Shown in pieces: positions 44,473-52,034 of a stretch of DNA of 64,000 bases. The translations under genes and the position numbers were made by a program. Each line of letters starts with the position of its first letter. The first letter of the stretch is position 1. The notes beneath the pieces are model-generated. The model made no database searches and had not been told where the DNA came from. It saw only the letters and a program-made list of their open reading frames with translations. The stretch is taken from positions 1-64,000 of the forward strand of contig CAXTJM010000016.1 in the NCBI GenBank assembly GCA_964244585.1. Reading direction: 5' to 3'. The DNA comes from LMUY01 sp964244585. GTDB lineage: Bacteria; Pseudomonadota; Alphaproteobacteria; Acetobacterales; Acetobacteraceae.

Positions 44473-45093
44473 ATGGCCTTTTTCCCCGACGCGACGGTGC
44501 TGTCGACCGAGACGGTCTGGCAACGCCGGACCCGGCTCGATGTCGTCACCTTCCGGCACCGCCGCTTTGACGGCACCATGTCGGACCCCCGCGTGTGGGA
44601 GGTCTGGCTGCGCGGCGCCGCAGTGGGCGTGCTGCCCTATGATCCCGTGACCGATCAGCTCGTGATGATCGAGCAGTTCCGCTACCCGGCCATGGCGGCC
44701 GGCGTGGATCCCGTGATGCTGGAAATCCCCGGCGGCTTCATGGATGCGGGCGAAACCGAGGAGCAGACCGCCGCCCGCGAGATGCAGGAGGAAATGGGCC
44801 TGACCGTCGACCGGCTGCACCGGGTGGGCCGTTTCGTGCTCAGCGCCGGGGGCTCGGACGAAACGGTGACCATCTTCGCCGGACGCATCGCGGCGCCCGC
44901 TGCGGGCACGGACGGCATCGCCGGCCATGCCGGCCTGGCCTCGGAGCACGAGGACATCCGCACCCGGGTCCTGCCGGCCGCCGAAGCGGTCGAGAACGTC
45001 CTGGCCGGGCGCTATGCCAACTCGATCACCGCCATGTCCCTGCTGTGGTTCGCCTCGAAGCGGGACTGGCTGCGGCGGGAGTGGGCGAAGTGA
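44473..45093 (+). CDS. Nudix hydrolase, ADP-ribose pyrophosphatase-like
   Basis: 206-residue hydrolase. The Nudix box is complete: G-G-F-M-D-A-G-E-T-E followed by T-A-A-R-E-M-Q-E-E-M-G (about 92-114). The N-terminal strand domain (VVTFRHRRFDGTMSDPRVWE) and EQFRYPA match the ADP-ribose/NudF group, which cleaves ADP-ribose to AMP and ribose 5-phosphate. First gene of a tight five-gene operon; its stop overlaps the alaX start (GTGA). Confidence 0.9.
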   Translation: MAFFPDATVLSTETVWQRRTRLDVVTFRHRRFDGTMSDPRVWEVWLRGAAVGVLPYDPVTDQLVMIEQFRYPAMAAGVDPVMLEIPGGFMDAGETEEQTAAREMQEEMGLTVDRLHRVGRFVLSAGGSDETVTIFAGRIAAPAAGTDGIAGHAGLASEHEDIRTRVLPAAEAVENVLAGRYANSITAMSLLWFASKRDWLRREWAK

Positions 45094-45800
45094 CCGGCAA
45101 GATGTTCCTGGACGATGCCTATCTCCTGACGGCGCCGGCCGTGGTCGCGGCGATCCTGCCCGGCGGCATCGTGCTGGACCGCTCCCCCTTCTACGCCCGC
45201 AGCGGCGGCCAGCCCGGCGACACCGGCCGCCTGACATGGGCCGGCGGCACGGCGGACATCGCCGAAGCCGTGAAAGGCGAGGCCGACACCGTGGTGCTGC
45301 CCACCACCGCGGAGCCGCCACCGGTGGGAACCGCGGTCACCGCCACCATCGACTGGCCGCGCCGCCAGGCCCATATGAGGATGCATACGCTGCTTCATCT
45401 GCTGTGCAGCCTGCTGCCGGGTGCGGCGGTGACGGGCGGCCAGATCGGCGCGGAGAAATCCCGGCTGGATTTCGACCTGCCCGCCGCCCCGGACCGCGAA
45501 GCGGTCGAGGCCGGCCTGGCCAGACTGGTCGCCGCGGACCATCCGGTATCGACGGAGTGGGTGGACGAGAGCGTGCTCGACACCAATCCGGGCCTGGTTC
45601 GCACGCTGTCGGTGCAGCCGCCCCGCGGCACCGGCCGGTTGCGCCTGGTGCGCATCGGCCCGACCGACGCACCGGTGGATTTGCAGCCTTGCGGCGGCAC
45701 CCACGTCGCCGCCACCGGCCAGATCGGCCCGGTCCGCGTGCTGAAGATCGAGAACAAGGGCAAGCAGAACCGTCGGATCACCCTGGCGCTCGGGAGTTGA
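45090..45800 (+). CDS. AlaX-type alanyl-tRNA editing protein
   Basis: Free-standing editing domain that removes Ser or Gly mischarged on tRNA-Ala. The GTG at 45090 overlaps the Nudix stop; it gives 236 residues. Editing-site zinc ligands are His95 and His99 in HMRMH, then Cys201 and His205 in CGGTH. These are the two classic AlaRS/AlaX motifs. The segment FYARSGGQPGDTG (about 34-46) is also characteristic. The related C-terminal alanyl-tRNA synthetase domain is absent, so this is a trans-editing protein of the shorter AlaX class. Confidence 0.92.
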   Translation: MTGKMFLDDAYLLTAPAVVAAILPGGIVLDRSPFYARSGGQPGDTGRLTWAGGTADIAEAVKGEADTVVLPTTAEPPPVGTAVTATIDWPRRQAHMRMHTLLHLLCSLLPGAAVTGGQIGAEKSRLDFDLPAAPDREAVEAGLARLVAADHPVSTEWVDESVLDTNPGLVRTLSVQPPRGTGRLRLVRIGPTDAPVDLQPCGGTHVAATGQIGPVRVLKIENKGKQNRRITLALGS

Positions 45801-45802
45801 GC

Positions 45803-46630
45803 ATGGACGAACTGGTTTCCGTCGAATGGTTGGCCGCCCATCGGCAGGATCCCGATGTGGTCGTGCTGGAATCGACCAAATACCTGCCGAACGAGAGGCA
45901 GGACGGTCGAGAGGCATTTCTGCGGGCCCATATTCCTGGTGCGCGGTATTTCGACCTCGACCTGATCGCGGACGCGGAAAGCGCATTGCCGCACATGGTG
46001 CCGGCGGCCGGCCGCTTCGCCCGGCTGGTCGGGGCGCTCGGGGTGGGCGACACGAGCCGCGTGGTGTTCTACGACCAGAACGGCGCGATGTGGGCGACGC
46101 GGGGCTGGTGGATGATGGGCCTGTTCGGCCATGACCAGGCCAGTGTTCTGGATGGCGGCCTCGCCGCCTGGCAGCGGGCCGGCCACGCCACGGAGACCGG
46201 GGAGCCGGCCGCAAGCGAGCCCGCCCGCTTCACCGCCCGGCTGCGGGCGAAGCGGCTACGCGGCCTGGCCGACATGCTCGAGACCGAGGCGCTCATCGTG
46301 GACGCGCGCGCCGCCAGCCGGTTTGCCGGCGCGGCACCCGAGCCGCGGCCCGGCCTGGCTTCCGGCCATATCCCGGGTTCGGTGAACCTGCCCTCCTCCG
46401 CGATGCTGGGGCCGGACGGCCGCTTCCTGCCGCCAGACGCGTTGCGGGCGAAGCTGGCCGCCATTGGCGTGGATGGGTCGCGCCCGGTCATTACCAGTTG
46501 CGGCAGCGGGGTGTCCGCAACGATGGTCACCATGGCGATGAAGCGGGCCGGCCTGCCGCAGGGTGCGGTATACGACGGCTCGTGGACCGAGTGGGGGTCC
46601 GACCCGACCACGCCCAAGGAGACAGGCTGA
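45803..46630 (+). CDS. sseA: 3-mercaptopyruvate sulfurtransferase
   Basis: 275-residue protein with two rhodanese domains, transferring sulfur from 3-mercaptopyruvate to an acceptor. The active-site loop CGSGVSA (Cys233) is the mercaptopyruvate type (CGSGV[ST]A) rather than thiosulfate (CRxGx[R/T]). The first, inactive domain has RYFDLDLIAD and VLDGGLAAW. It is two bases after alaX and its stop overlaps metC. Next to a cysteine/methionine-related lyase it fits a sulfur-metabolism cluster. Confidence 0.93.
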   Translation: MDELVSVEWLAAHRQDPDVVVLESTKYLPNERQDGREAFLRAHIPGARYFDLDLIADAESALPHMVPAAGRFARLVGALGVGDTSRVVFYDQNGAMWATRGWWMMGLFGHDQASVLDGGLAAWQRAGHATETGEPAASEPARFTARLRAKRLRGLADMLETEALIVDARAASRFAGAAPEPRPGLASGHIPGSVNLPSSAMLGPDGRFLPPDALRAKLAAIGVDGSRPVITSCGSGVSATMVTMAMKRAGLPQGAVYDGSWTEWGSDPTTPKETG

Positions 46631-47835
46631 TGCCAGACCATACGCCGCCCGCAGCCAAGCAAGGCCCGGCCACCCGGCTGTCCCATGCCGGACGCGCCGG
46701 AACGCGCATCCACGGCTTCGTCAACCCGCCGGTGCTGCGCGGCTCCACCATGCTGTATCCCTCCTGCGAGGATCGCAAGGCCAGCGGCAGCCAGCGCCTC
46801 GGCCGGGGTTTTCTGTATGGCACGGCGGGAAACCCGACCCATCACGCGCTGGAAGACATGGTGGCGGAGATCGAGGGTGGCACGCGCTGCCAGATCGTCT
46901 CGACCGGCCTGGCCGCGGTGACGGTGCCGCTGCTGGCCTACCTGTCGGCCGGCGACCACCTGCTGATGCCGGACAGCGTGTATGGGCCGGCCCGGACCTT
47001 CGCTGATGGCCTCCTGGTGCGGATGGGGATCGACACGACCTACTACGATCCGGAGCTCGACGCCCCTGCCCTGGCGGCGCTGATCCGACCCGAGACACGG
47101 GTGCTGTATACCGAAAGCCCGGGCAGCCACAGCTTCGAGGTGCAGGACATTCCCGCCTTGGCCGCGGTCGCGCACGAGCATGGGCTGACGGTGATGATGG
47201 ACAACACCTGGGGCATCCGCTCCTTCCAGCCGTTCGTCCATGGGGTGGACGTCTCGATCCAGGCGCTGACCAAATACCTCGCCGGGCATTCGGACGTGCT
47301 GCTCGGCAGCGTCACCGTGGCCAGCGACGCCGATTGGGAGCGTGTGCGCACCGCCGCCCTGTCGCTTGGCCAGTATGCCAGCCCGGATGATTGCTGGCTG
47401 GCGCTGCGCGGCGCCCGTACCATGGGGGTACGGCTTGACCGGCAACTGCAGTCGGGCCTGCAGGTCGCCGAGTGGTTCGCGCACCGCCCGGAAGTCGCGC
47501 GCGTGCTGCACCCGGCCCTGCCCGGCGCACCCGGCCATGCGCTGTGGAAGCGGGATTTCACCGGCGGCGCCAGCCTGTTCGGCGTCGAGTTCCAGGCCGG
47601 CTACAGCCCCGCCGCCCTCGACGCCATGATCGACAGCCTGACCCTGTTCGGCATCGGCGCGTCCTGGGGCGGCTACGAGAGCCTGGCGCTGCCGACCACC
47701 GGACACATCACCCGCACCGCCGGGAGCGCCCGGTTCGCCGGGCCGGTGGCGCGGTTCCATATCGGGCTGGAGGATCCGGCCGACCTGATCGCCGACCTGG
47801 ACCGTGCCATGGAGGTTCTGGGTGCCCCTGCCTGA
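46630..47835 (+). CDS. metC: Cystathionine beta-lyase
   Basis: PLP enzyme of the Cys/Met metabolism family that cleaves cystathionine to homocysteine. 401 residues. The PLP lysine is Lys215 in QALTKYLAGHSD. Conserved upstream elements are YGTAGNPT (Tyr near 63), STGLAA, YTESPGSHSFEVQD, and VMMDNTW (Asp191). The C-terminal GIGASWGGYESLALP is typical of the beta-lyase rather than the gamma-synthase. ATG 46630 overlaps the sseA stop. Its own end overlaps hisI by 14 bases. Confidence 0.93.
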   Translation: MPDHTPPAAKQGPATRLSHAGRAGTRIHGFVNPPVLRGSTMLYPSCEDRKASGSQRLGRGFLYGTAGNPTHHALEDMVAEIEGGTRCQIVSTGLAAVTVPLLAYLSAGDHLLMPDSVYGPARTFADGLLVRMGIDTTYYDPELDAPALAALIRPETRVLYTESPGSHSFEVQDIPALAAVAHEHGLTVMMDNTWGIRSFQPFVHGVDVSIQALTKYLAGHSDVLLGSVTVASDADWERVRTAALSLGQYASPDDCWLALRGARTMGVRLDRQLQSGLQVAEWFAHRPEVARVLHPALPGAPGHALWKRDFTGGASLFGVEFQAGYSPAALDAMIDSLTLFGIGASWGGYESLALPTTGHITRTAGSARFAGPVARFHIGLEDPADLIADLDRAMEVLGAPA

Positions 47836-48211
47836 CCTGCCGATCCGCTACGACGCCAACGGCCTCGTCCCTGCCATCGCCCAGCAGCACGACACGGGCG
47901 AGGTGCTGATGATGGCGTGGATGAGCGCGGCGTCCGTCGCCGAAACGCTCGTGACCGGACGCGTCTGTTACTGGAGCCGCAGCCGCGCTGCCCTGTGGCG
48001 CAAGGGAGAAAGCTCCGGCCAGGTGCAGAGCCTGGTGGAGCTGCGGATCGATTGCGATGGCGACACGCTGCTGCTGTTGGTCGACCAGCTGGGAGCGGCG
48101 TGCCACACCGGGCAACGCAGCTGTTTCTACCGTGCCGTCCGTGACGGCCAGCTCGCCACGCTCACGCAGCCCGTAGTCGACCCCGCCATCCTCTATGACA
48201 TGCCCGCCTGA
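47822..48211 (+). CDS. hisI: Phosphoribosyl-AMP cyclohydrolase
   Basis: Opens the purine ring of phosphoribosyl-AMP in histidine synthesis. GTG 47822 has GGAGG seven bases upstream, inside the end of metC. The 129-residue product has standard HisI length without the HisE part. Conserved features are ETLVTGRVCYWSRSR, LWRKGESSGQVQ, the Mg/Zn-binding DCDGDTLLLLV, and CHTGQRSCFYR. Last gene in the Nudix-alaX-sseA-metC-hisI cluster. Confidence 0.93.
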   Translation: MPLPDLPIRYDANGLVPAIAQQHDTGEVLMMAWMSAASVAETLVTGRVCYWSRSRAALWRKGESSGQVQSLVELRIDCDGDTLLLLVDQLGAACHTGQRSCFYRAVRDGQLATLTQPVVDPAILYDMPA

Positions 48212-48424
48212 TCCAGGCCGCGACCCGGCCCTGAAACGCCTGCCCTTGCGGCAGAGGGTCGGCACGCGGCTTGCGCGCCGTGCTGGGCGCCACGACGGCG
48301 GCGTGGAACTCCGCTGCACACGGGACCAGCGGAGCCGCTGCTCCTAGCCATGGGACTGCCGCCGCGAACGGCCCATCCCGCGTGCCTGCGACCAGCGCTA
48401 TTCAGGCAGCCTGCACAGGGCTGG

Positions 48425-48916
48425 CTAGTCGCCTGCGCGACCTCCGCGTATTGCAACGGTGATCCGCTTCTCATCGAGCAGCCAGCGAAGCAGCGACATC
48501 ACGCTCTCTGCCTTCTCCAAGGAGTCGCCGTTTCTCAATTGAGGTTTTGACGTGAGGAATATGTCCGGCTCCACCGCAGAGCCGGCAAAGGCCATTGACC
48601 AACTGCTGAAGTCGCGCTCCTTGAAGAAGTCGGCCTGCAGAAGTTCGACGTTCTTGTGCCTGGTGTCGCACACGATGTGGCCGAACAGCGACTTCACCGC
48701 ATGACGCGGGCCTTCTATGACCTGTGAGAAATTATCGTCATTCAGCATCAGTGCTCCGGTGATACCGTGCTCAGGGTTCCACTTTCTCGACCATGACAGT
48801 ATTTGCTTGATGTGCTCGGTGACTGCTTCGTGCCCACCTTTGATGGCAATTTGACTGTGGTAGATGATCTTGTAGATGGAAGGGGGCGTTTCTCCGCGAT
48901 CTGATGGACGGTACAA
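48425..48916 (-). CDS. BLUF-domain blue-light receptor (stand-alone)
   Basis: 163-residue flavin (FAD) photoreceptor with a BLUF domain and a short C-terminal helical tail. Light-switch residues match the AppA pattern: Tyr19 in IIYHS, Asn47 in NPEHGITG, Gln65 in FSQVIEG, and Trp106/Met108 in WSMAF. RHAVKSLFGHIVCD and RDFSSW are also typical. No output domain is attached, so it must act by protein contact. TTG at 48916 is the only usable start, with AGGA nine bases upstream. Base composition is visibly less GC-rich than its neighbours. It is followed by about 210 bases with nothing recognised. Its partner may be an EAL or regulator protein elsewhere. Confidence 0.9.
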   Translation of the reverse strand: MYRPSDRGETPPSIYKIIYHSQIAIKGGHEAVTEHIKQILSWSRKWNPEHGITGALMLNDDNFSQVIEGPRHAVKSLFGHIVCDTRHKNVELLQADFFKERDFSSWSMAFAGSAVEPDIFLTSKPQLRNGDSLEKAESVMSLLRWLLDEKRITVAIRGGRAGD

Positions 48917-48946
48917 CGGCGTTGTCCTATGTTAACTTTGTGCCGA

Positions 48947-48974
48947 ATTATATCCTAGGTTGTAGAGTGACAAC
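48947..48974 (-). promoter_or_regulatory. Promoter with exact TATAAT and overlapping dyad for the BLUF gene
   Basis: On the minus strand an exact TATAAT occupies 48947-48952, about 30 bases before the TTG start. TTGTCA (plus-strand 48968-48973) precedes it with a 15-base gap. An inverted repeat GTTGT-n6-ACAAC at 48959-48974 covers the -35 area. An A/T-rich promoter is unusual in this window. Confidence 0.5.
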
Positions 48975-49060
48975 ATTTTTATCCGTGTTCCAGCTTTTTC
49001 TTGGATGCGCCTGGCGTTTGAAGCGCCACGGATAGATTTGCCGTCGCATCAGTTCTGCGC

Positions 49061-49357
49061 CTATCCGACGTTGATCGCCTCGCTGGTGACCGTCGCCAAC
49101 GGCATAGCGCCATATAGATGTGGGAACGGGTCCTGGTCCGGTTCGCTTCGCTCCCACTCGATGCGTCCTTGCACGGTGGCCGGGTCGAACCGTATCAGCA
49201 GCAGGCCGGTTCGCCCGGGGAAGTGCCGTGCGAGCACGAAGGCCAACTGGGCCTCGGTGCAGCAATGGAGGAATGGAGTTCCACGCAGCACCCCGTTCGC
49301 CGCAGCCACGGTCGCGGGCGTCGTGACGTGGCAAAGCGTTTGAACCCGATCATCCAT
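49061..49357 (-). CDS. DUF952 family protein
   Basis: 98-residue cytosolic protein hidden in a longer antisense frame. The ATG at 49357 starts MDDRVQTLCHVTTPATVAAA. The DUF952 pattern is clear: a GFLHCCT-like segment (TPFLHCCTEAQLAFVLARHF), LLLIRFDP, and the family-typical FPHLYGAMPLATV ending. The function is unknown; some members sit next to enzymes of nucleotide or glycan metabolism. It is divergent from the GNAT gene with 39 bases between starts. Competing frames on both strands here lack family support. Confidence 0.75.
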   Translation of the reverse strand: MDDRVQTLCHVTTPATVAAANGVLRGTPFLHCCTEAQLAFVLARHFPGRTGLLLIRFDPATVQGRIEWERSEPDQDPFPHLYGAMPLATVTSEAINVG

Positions 49358-49396
49358 GCGTTGCGTCCCTCGATTCGGCCTCCTATGCAGCGGGCC

Positions 49397-50020
49397 ATGA
49401 GCACTGACAACGCCATCCAGTTCCGCACGTTCACCGGTGCGGCGATCGCCGAAGCCCATGCCGCATTCCAATCCCTGCATGTCGCGGTATTCCGCGACTG
49501 GCCTTACCTGTACGCCGGCAACCCGGGGGCGCGGCCGTACATCGCGAGTTACGCCGACTGTCCAAGGGCAGCCCTGTTCCTCGCCAGCCAGGCGGGTGTC
49601 CCGATCGGCGCCGCCACCTGCCTGCCGCTGGCGGACGAGACCCCCAACGTGCAGGCGCCGTTCGTGCAGCGCGGCTGGGACCCTCGCCGCTTCTTCTATT
49701 TCGGCGAGGGCATCGTGCTCGCCGAGTGGCGGGGCAAGGGAGTGGGCGTCCGCTTCTTCGAACTTCGCGAATCCCACGCCCGCGCCGTGTCGACCGCCGA
49801 GTATGCCGTGTTCTGCTCGGTTCGCCGCCCGGCCGACCATCCCCTTCGCCCGGCCGAGCCGCACACCAACGATGCCTTCTGGCGCCGCCGCGGCTACGTC
49901 CCGCTGCCAGGCGTGTCCTGCATCATGACCTGGCCCGACATCGGCGAGCAGGACGCGACGGCGCATACGCTGGATTTCTGGATCAAGTCCTTGAACGGGG
50001 CTGCCCTGCCGTGCGGCTAG
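49397..50020 (+). CDS. GNAT-family N-acetyltransferase
   Basis: 207-residue acetyltransferase-like protein. The acetyl-CoA signature lies in IVLAEWRGKGVGVRFFELRE (R/Q-x-x-G-x-G type, at GKGVGV), and strands before it (FRDWPYLYAG, RAALFLASQAGVPIGAATCL) fit the GNAT fold. It is followed at once by a nitrilase-fold gene whose GTG overlaps its end by ten bases. GNAT plus nitrilase occur fused in other bacteria, so the two probably act together. ATG 49397 was chosen because upstream residues are not GNAT-like. Confidence 0.83.
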   Translation: MSTDNAIQFRTFTGAAIAEAHAAFQSLHVAVFRDWPYLYAGNPGARPYIASYADCPRAALFLASQAGVPIGAATCLPLADETPNVQAPFVQRGWDPRRFFYFGEGIVLAEWRGKGVGVRFFELRESHARAVSTAEYAVFCSVRRPADHPLRPAEPHTNDAFWRRRGYVPLPGVSCIMTWPDIGEQDATAHTLDFWIKSLNGAALPCG

Positions 50021-50874
50021 CGCTGCTGCAATACCGCGTCGGCCACTATCCGGATCTGTCGGCGTGGGAAGCGGCCTTCTCCGCGCGCATCGCCGAAGCG
50101 GCCGCGAACGGGGCCGACCTGCTGGTCCTGCCGGAATATGCCAGCATGGACGCGATCGCCGCCCCCCTCCCCGACCTGGCCGCCGAGTTGCAGGCCGCTT
50201 GCGCCAACCACGATGCGGTACTGGACGCCATGCGCCGGGCGACGGCGCGAACCGGCGTCTGGCTGCTGGGCGGGTCGCTGCCGGTGCGGTTGGCCGATGG
50301 CAGCGTGATCAACCATGCCCCGCTGGTTGCCCCTGACGGACGCATCGCGTTCCAGGACAAGCACCGCACGACCCGGTTCGAGGCCGAATCATGGGGCATG
50401 GCGCGAGGCGCGCCGCCCGCTGTCTTCGACACGCCATGGGGCGGCATCGGCGTCAGCATCTGCTACGACATGGAGCACCCGCCGCTTCCGCGCGCCCAGG
50501 TGGAGGCGGGGGCCTGGCTTCTGCTGGTGCCGACCGACACCGACACGCTGGCCGGGTTCAACCGCGTGCGGCTGGCGGCGCGGGCCTGCGCGATGGCGAA
50601 CCAGTGCTACGTGGCCATGGCAACCACGGTGGGCGATGCGCCGTGGCTCGCCGGGCTGGACCACAACCATGGCTACGCCGCCGTGTTCGGCCCGATCGAC
50701 CGCGGCTTCCCGGATGACGGCGTGATAGCCCGCAGCGCGATGGACGAAGCCGGCTGGCTGTATGCCGACCTCGACCCGGCGCCGATCCAGGCCGTGCGCA
50801 GCCAGGGCGCCGTGCTGAACCACCGCGACTACCCGGCCGCGCCGCCATGCTGCCCGGTCGCGCCTTGCCGTTGA
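50011..50874 (+). CDS. Carbon-nitrogen hydrolase (nitrilase superfamily)
   Basis: 287-residue hydrolase with the Glu-Lys-Cys triad: Glu42 in LPEYAS, Lys117 in FQDKHRTTRFE, and Cys151 in SICYDMEHP. Closest in pattern to amidases rather than true nitrilases. It starts with GTG inside the GNAT gene, giving MRLALLQYRVG, which is the family start. Its last 28 bases overlap the beginning of lpxB. Substrate unknown; coupling with the GNAT partner suggests sequential acylation/deacylation or amide hydrolysis of one metabolite. Confidence 0.9.
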   Translation: MRLALLQYRVGHYPDLSAWEAAFSARIAEAAANGADLLVLPEYASMDAIAAPLPDLAAELQAACANHDAVLDAMRRATARTGVWLLGGSLPVRLADGSVINHAPLVAPDGRIAFQDKHRTTRFEAESWGMARGAPPAVFDTPWGGIGVSICYDMEHPPLPRAQVEAGAWLLLVPTDTDTLAGFNRVRLAARACAMANQCYVAMATTVGDAPWLAGLDHNHGYAAVFGPIDRGFPDDGVIARSAMDEAGWLYADLDPAPIQAVRSQGAVLNHRDYPAAPPCCPVAPCR

Positions 50875-52034
50875 TCTACCTGGTCGCGGGGGAGGCCAGC
50901 GGCGATGTGCTGGGCAGCCGCCTGATGGCGGCCCTGCGGAAGGCCCGGCCGGACGTGAGCTTCGCGGGCGTGGCCGGGCCCCGCATGCTGGCCGCCGGCA
51001 TGGACAGCCTGTTTCCCATCGAGGATCTCGCCGTGATGGGGATCGTCGAAATCCTGCCACGCCTGCGCACCCTGCGCCGCCGCATGCTGTCGGTGGTGGA
51101 CGACATCGCGGCGCGGCGGCCGGATGTAGTCGTCACCGTCGACTCGCCGGGGTTCGGGCTGCACGTCCTGCGCCGGATCGCGCCGCTGGGGATCAAGCGG
51201 GTGCAGTACGTGGCCCCCCAGGTGTGGGCCTGGCGCGAGCACCGGGTGAAGACGTTTCCTGGCCGGTGGGACGAGTTGCTGTGCCTGCTGCCGTTCGAGC
51301 AGGCCTATTTCGCCCGGCATGGCCTGGCCGCACGGTTCGTCGGCCACCCGGTGGTGGAGTCCGGCGCCGACCGGGGCGACGCCGCCCGGTTCCGGCAGCG
51401 CCACGGCCTTGCACCCGATGCCGCGGTGCTGGTCCTGATGCCGGGTAGCCGGCGCAGCGAGGCGCCACGGCTGCTGCCGGTGTTCGCCCGCACCGTGGCC
51501 CTGCTGGCCGCGCAGGTGCCCGGCATCGCCCCGGTGATCCCGGTCTCGCACGCCGTGGCGGCGCTGGTGCAGCGCGACGCTGCCACGTGGCCGGTGCGCC
51601 CGATCATCGTCACCGACACCGACGACAAGCACGACGCCTATGCGGCGGCCTCGGCCGCGCTCACCAAATCCGGCACGTCGACGCTGGAGCTGGCACTGGC
51701 CGGCGTTCCGATGGCGGTGACATACCGGGTGAACGCCCTCTCCGCCGTGATGGCCCGGCGCATGATCCGCGTGCCGCACGTCGCGATGGTCAACCTGCTG
51801 GCTGGCCGGGCGGTGGTGCCGGAGTTGCTGCAAGCGGACTGCAACCCGCAGACGCTGTGCGCGACAGTGCTGTCGTTGCTGCGCGACCCGGCGGCGGCGG
51901 CGGCGCAGCGCGAGGCGTTCGCCGGGGTGGTCGAAAGCCTGCGACCGCCGGGGGGCACCCCGTCCGGCAGGGCGGCGGCGGCGATACTGGCGCTGCTAGG
52001 CCACCAGCCCGCTGGCCCGCACGAGCGCGGCTGA
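50847..52034 (+). CDS. lpxB: Lipid-A-disaccharide synthase
   Basis: Joins UDP-2,3-diacylglucosamine and 2,3-diacylglucosamine-1-phosphate in lipid A synthesis. 395 residues, normal length. Features are YLVAGEASGDVLGSRL at the start, VDSPGFGL, YVAPQVWAWRE, FVGHPVVE, LMPGSRRSEAPRLLPV, and the donor site LTKSGTSTLELALAGVPM. The ATG at 50847 lies inside the nitrilase gene; a TTG at 50871 (exact TTGA overlap) is an alternative. It does not sit next to lpxA/lpxD/fabZ here. The 3' end overlaps the convergent oxidoreductase gene by 39 bases. Confidence 0.93.
   Translation: MLPGRALPLIYLVAGEASGDVLGSRLMAALRKARPDVSFAGVAGPRMLAAGMDSLFPIEDLAVMGIVEILPRLRTLRRRMLSVVDDIAARRPDVVVTVDSPGFGLHVLRRIAPLGIKRVQYVAPQVWAWREHRVKTFPGRWDELLCLLPFEQAYFARHGLAARFVGHPVVESGADRGDAARFRQRHGLAPDAAVLVLMPGSRRSEAPRLLPVFARTVALLAAQVPGIAPVIPVSHAVAALVQRDAATWPVRPIIVTDTDDKHDAYAAASAALTKSGTSTLELALAGVPMAVTYRVNALSAVMARRMIRVPHVAMVNLLAGRAVVPELLQADCNPQTLCATVLSLLRDPAAAAAQREAFAGVVESLRPPGGTPSGRAAAAILALLGHQPAGPHERG

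Noticed and set aside
48212..48424. Short frames and a CTGCC/GGCAG stem between hisI and the BLUF gene
   Set aside because: No ribosome site, no family features, and no T-run for a terminator. I see nothing assignable.
48193..48474. 93-codon minus-strand frame overlapping the end of the BLUF gene
   Set aside because: Arg/Gly/Ser-rich with no motifs; composition of a shadow, and it conflicts with the clear BLUF reading frame.
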